Of a stretch of DNA of 64,000 nucleotides, positions 62,564-64,000 are shown piece by piece; position 1 is the stretch's first letter; every line of letters begins with the position of its first letter. Location: NCBI RefSeq assembly GCF_022008395.1, contig NZ_JAIRBB010000004.1, forward strand, positions 62,001 to 126,000, in the 5' to 3' direction. Under the pieces are notes generated by a model, which worked only from the letters and a program-made list of their open reading frames with translations, did no database searches and was not told the origin of the DNA. The position numbers and the translations under genes were made by a program. This DNA comes from Aequorivita xiaoshiensis. GTDB lineage: Bacteria; Bacteroidota; Bacteroidia; Flavobacteriales; Flavobacteriaceae.

Positions 62564-63658
62564 ATGGTGCTACTTTACGTTTTCGGCGCTGTTGCGTTGA
62601 TTAACTGTGCTTATTATCTTCTTTTTTCAAAATTTTCATTCTTAAAACCTACCGAAAAGGTTGTTTCGGTTAAAGATCCCGTCTCTCTTATAGTTTGCGC
62701 AAAAAACGAAGCTGAAAATCTTAAAAAGCATATTCCGCTATGGCAACAACAAGATTATCCTGAATATCAAATCATACTTATTAATGATGCTTCTATAGAT
62801 GATACTTTAGAAGTAATGGAATCGTTTGCTGAAAATGACCCTCGAATTCAAATTGTAAACGTAAGAAACAACGAAGCTTTTTGGGGCAATAAAAAATACG
62901 CACTTACCTTAGGGTTAAAGCGCTCTGTAAATACTCGCTTAATCTTTACTGATGCAGATTGCTACCCTGCTTCAAATAAATGGCTAGAGAAAATGGCGAC
63001 GAAATTTACTGACCAAAAGCAGCTGCTTCTTGGATACGGAGCCTATGAAAAACAACCCGGTTTATTAAATAAATTAATACGGTTTGAAACATTGATGACC
63101 GCTGTTCAGTATTTTTCTTATGCCGAAGCCGGAATACCGTATATGGGGGTAGGCCGCAATCTAGCCTACACTAGTACGCTTTATTACGAAAATAATGGGT
63201 TTATGAGTCATATTAAAGTTCCTTCAGGAGATGACGACCTTTTTGTTAATGAAGCAGCTACAAAAGACAATGTAGAGTTATGTGTAGAACCAGAAGCGTT
63301 TACATATTCTATTCCGAAGAAAAAATTTAGCAGTTGGATAAAACAAAAAAAGAGACACTACTCCACAGCCAAGCTCTATAAGATTAAACATCGATTTCTA
63401 CTAGGAGCTTATTACATTTTTAATCTCCTTTTCTGGTTATTAGGTGCTGCAACTTTGTTTACTGAGTTTTGGATTCTTGGATTGGTAATTATGTTTATCA
63501 GAGTTGCATTTCAATATCTTATTATCGGCTATGCAGCTAAGAAACTTAAGGCAAAGGATTTAATACCGTTCATCCTGTTTTTTGAATTGTTTTTAATCTT
63601 CACTCAATTAAGTATCTTTATTTCCAACAGAGGAGAAAAAACCCCCAGATGGAAATAA
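62564..63658 (+). CDS. Family 2 glycosyltransferase, membrane-bound
   Basis: A 364-residue inner-membrane protein. One N-terminal helix (about 3-21) is followed by a GT-A domain (about 40-230) with VSLIVCAKNEAENL (start of the fold), ILINDASIDDTLEVM, and the metal-binding DAD at 130-132 in LIFTDADCYP. The usual QxxRW-like position reads KQKKRHYSTAKLY. Three or four C-terminal helices (about 275-355) end the chain. It adds a sugar to a lipid or polymer acceptor; identity unknown. The ECF sigma gene overlaps its last 10 bases. Confidence 0.9.
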   Translation: MVLLYVFGAVALINCAYYLLFSKFSFLKPTEKVVSVKDPVSLIVCAKNEAENLKKHIPLWQQQDYPEYQIILINDASIDDTLEVMESFAENDPRIQIVNVRNNEAFWGNKKYALTLGLKRSVNTRLIFTDADCYPASNKWLEKMATKFTDQKQLLLGYGAYEKQPGLLNKLIRFETLMTAVQYFSYAEAGIPYMGVGRNLAYTSTLYYENNGFMSHIKVPSGDDDLFVNEAATKDNVELCVEPEAFTYSIPKKKFSSWIKQKKRHYSTAKLYKIKHRFLLGAYYIFNLLFWLLGAATLFTEFWILGLVIMFIRVAFQYLIIGYAAKKLKAKDLIPFILFFELFLIFTQLSIFISNRGEKTPRWK

Positions 63659-64000
63659 CTTCAGCAGAAATAACACAACAAATACAAAGTGCGAAAAATG
63701 GAAAGCAAGGAGCTTTTAAATTCTTGCTAGATTTTTATTGGAATGACGTTTATGGATTTCAACTTAAAAGAGTACGTAATGAATATGAAGCTGAAGACAT
63801 CACCATCGAAACTTTTGCTAAGGCATTTGATAAAATTGATAGCTTTAATGAGAATTACACTTTTTCAACTTGGTTGATTACTATTTCAAAAAACATTCAA
63901 ATAGACAAATCAAGAAAAAAGAACGCTTCTATAAGTTCACAAACTACCGATACATTTAACGATCACGCCCATAAAATTGTTGACCACTCTCCTACTCCGG
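63649..64000 (+). CDS. ECF-type RNA polymerase sigma factor (3' end beyond window)
   Basis: 117 residues are visible. Sigma region 2 is complete: GAFKFLLDFYWNDVYGFQLK with EAEDITIETFAKAFDKIDSF (core binding and -10 recognition) and STWLITISKNIQIDKSRKK. A variable linker follows, and region 4 would be past the window end. The start overlaps the glycosyltransferase stop by 10 bases and has an AGGAG 13 bases upstream, an unusually good Shine-Dalgarno for this phylum. The target genes and any anti-sigma partner are not in view. Confidence 0.93.
   Translation, partial: MEITSAEITQQIQSAKNGKQGAFKFLLDFYWNDVYGFQLKRVRNEYEAEDITIETFAKAFDKIDSFNENYTFSTWLITISKNIQIDKSRKKNASISSQTTDTFNDHAHKIVDHSPTP

Overview
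The window comes from an AT-rich member of the Bacteroidota, almost certainly a marine-type Flavobacteriaceae. Reasons: three secreted proteins with type IX secretion (T9SS) C-terminal sorting domains; many flavobacterial DUF families (DUF4920, DUF1684, DUF4197, DUF3078, DUF4293, DUF1573); class III glutamine synthetase; and at least 20 promoters with the Bacteroidota -7 box TAnnTTTG, several with a correctly spaced TTG/TTTG -33 box. No insertion sequence, prophage, CRISPR array or rRNA was seen. One tRNA (Arg, anticodon ACG) lies at 38134-38207. Most of the window is ordinary chromosome.

Layout. 1-6.5 kb: grpE-dnaJ (dnaJ cut by the window edge), a YceI-like lipoprotein, a TIGR01777 epimerase, mnmD, a DUF4920 lipoprotein, ilvE and a MazG-like pyrophosphohydrolase. 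6.5-13 kb: a dipeptidyl-peptidase-III-like lipoprotein, a SRPBCC/GyrI protein with crcB, DUF1684, an Lrp regulator and two related small helical proteins. 13-19.8 kb: a fused B12-dependent acyl-CoA mutase (IcmF type), two tandem paralogous T9SS cargo proteins, DUF4197 and a 59-aa Lacal_2735 protein. 19.8-24.9 kb: a purM / DUF3078 / prfA / pyrF / BtuF-like block on the minus strand.

24.9-31.2 kb is the most interesting part: a six-gene curli (functional amyloid) operon on the minus strand, in the order csgA-like, csgB-like, csgE, csgF, csgG, large lipoprotein. It differs from the enterobacterial system in several ways. The curlin has 36 perfectly in-register 11-residue units. CsgE carries an N-terminal CsgH-like domain. 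CsgG has a C-terminal extension that looks like an outer-membrane barrel. The last gene encodes a beta-propeller lipoprotein. No csgD or free csgC is present. A 12-bp-stem hairpin separates csgA from the assembly genes, and an inverted repeat lies in the csgA leader. This is my candidate for a little-described variant system.

31.8-38 kb: glutamine synthetase III, a Na+/Ca2+ exchanger, a BlaI/BlaR1-type regulator pair preceded by a tandem operator-like repeat, a 50-aa basic protein and apt. 38-43.7 kb: tRNA-Arg, a small membrane protein, clpS, prmA, truA, a phosphodiesterase, DUF4293 and rho. 44-64 kb: a third T9SS cargo protein, an M14 peptidase, a NUDIX gene head to head with pyrE, birA, rsfS-ftsH, a LUD-cdsA-psd-ACBP phospholipid operon, valS, DUF1573, a two-domain aspartic protease with PDZ, an aminotransferase-murB pair, a fasciclin lipoprotein, a small cysteine-rich membrane protein, a family 2 glycosyltransferase and the start of an ECF sigma factor gene cut by the window end.

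Several annotated starts are moved inward from the longest possible reading frame, where family length, signal peptides or promoter position favour a later codon; each case is noted.
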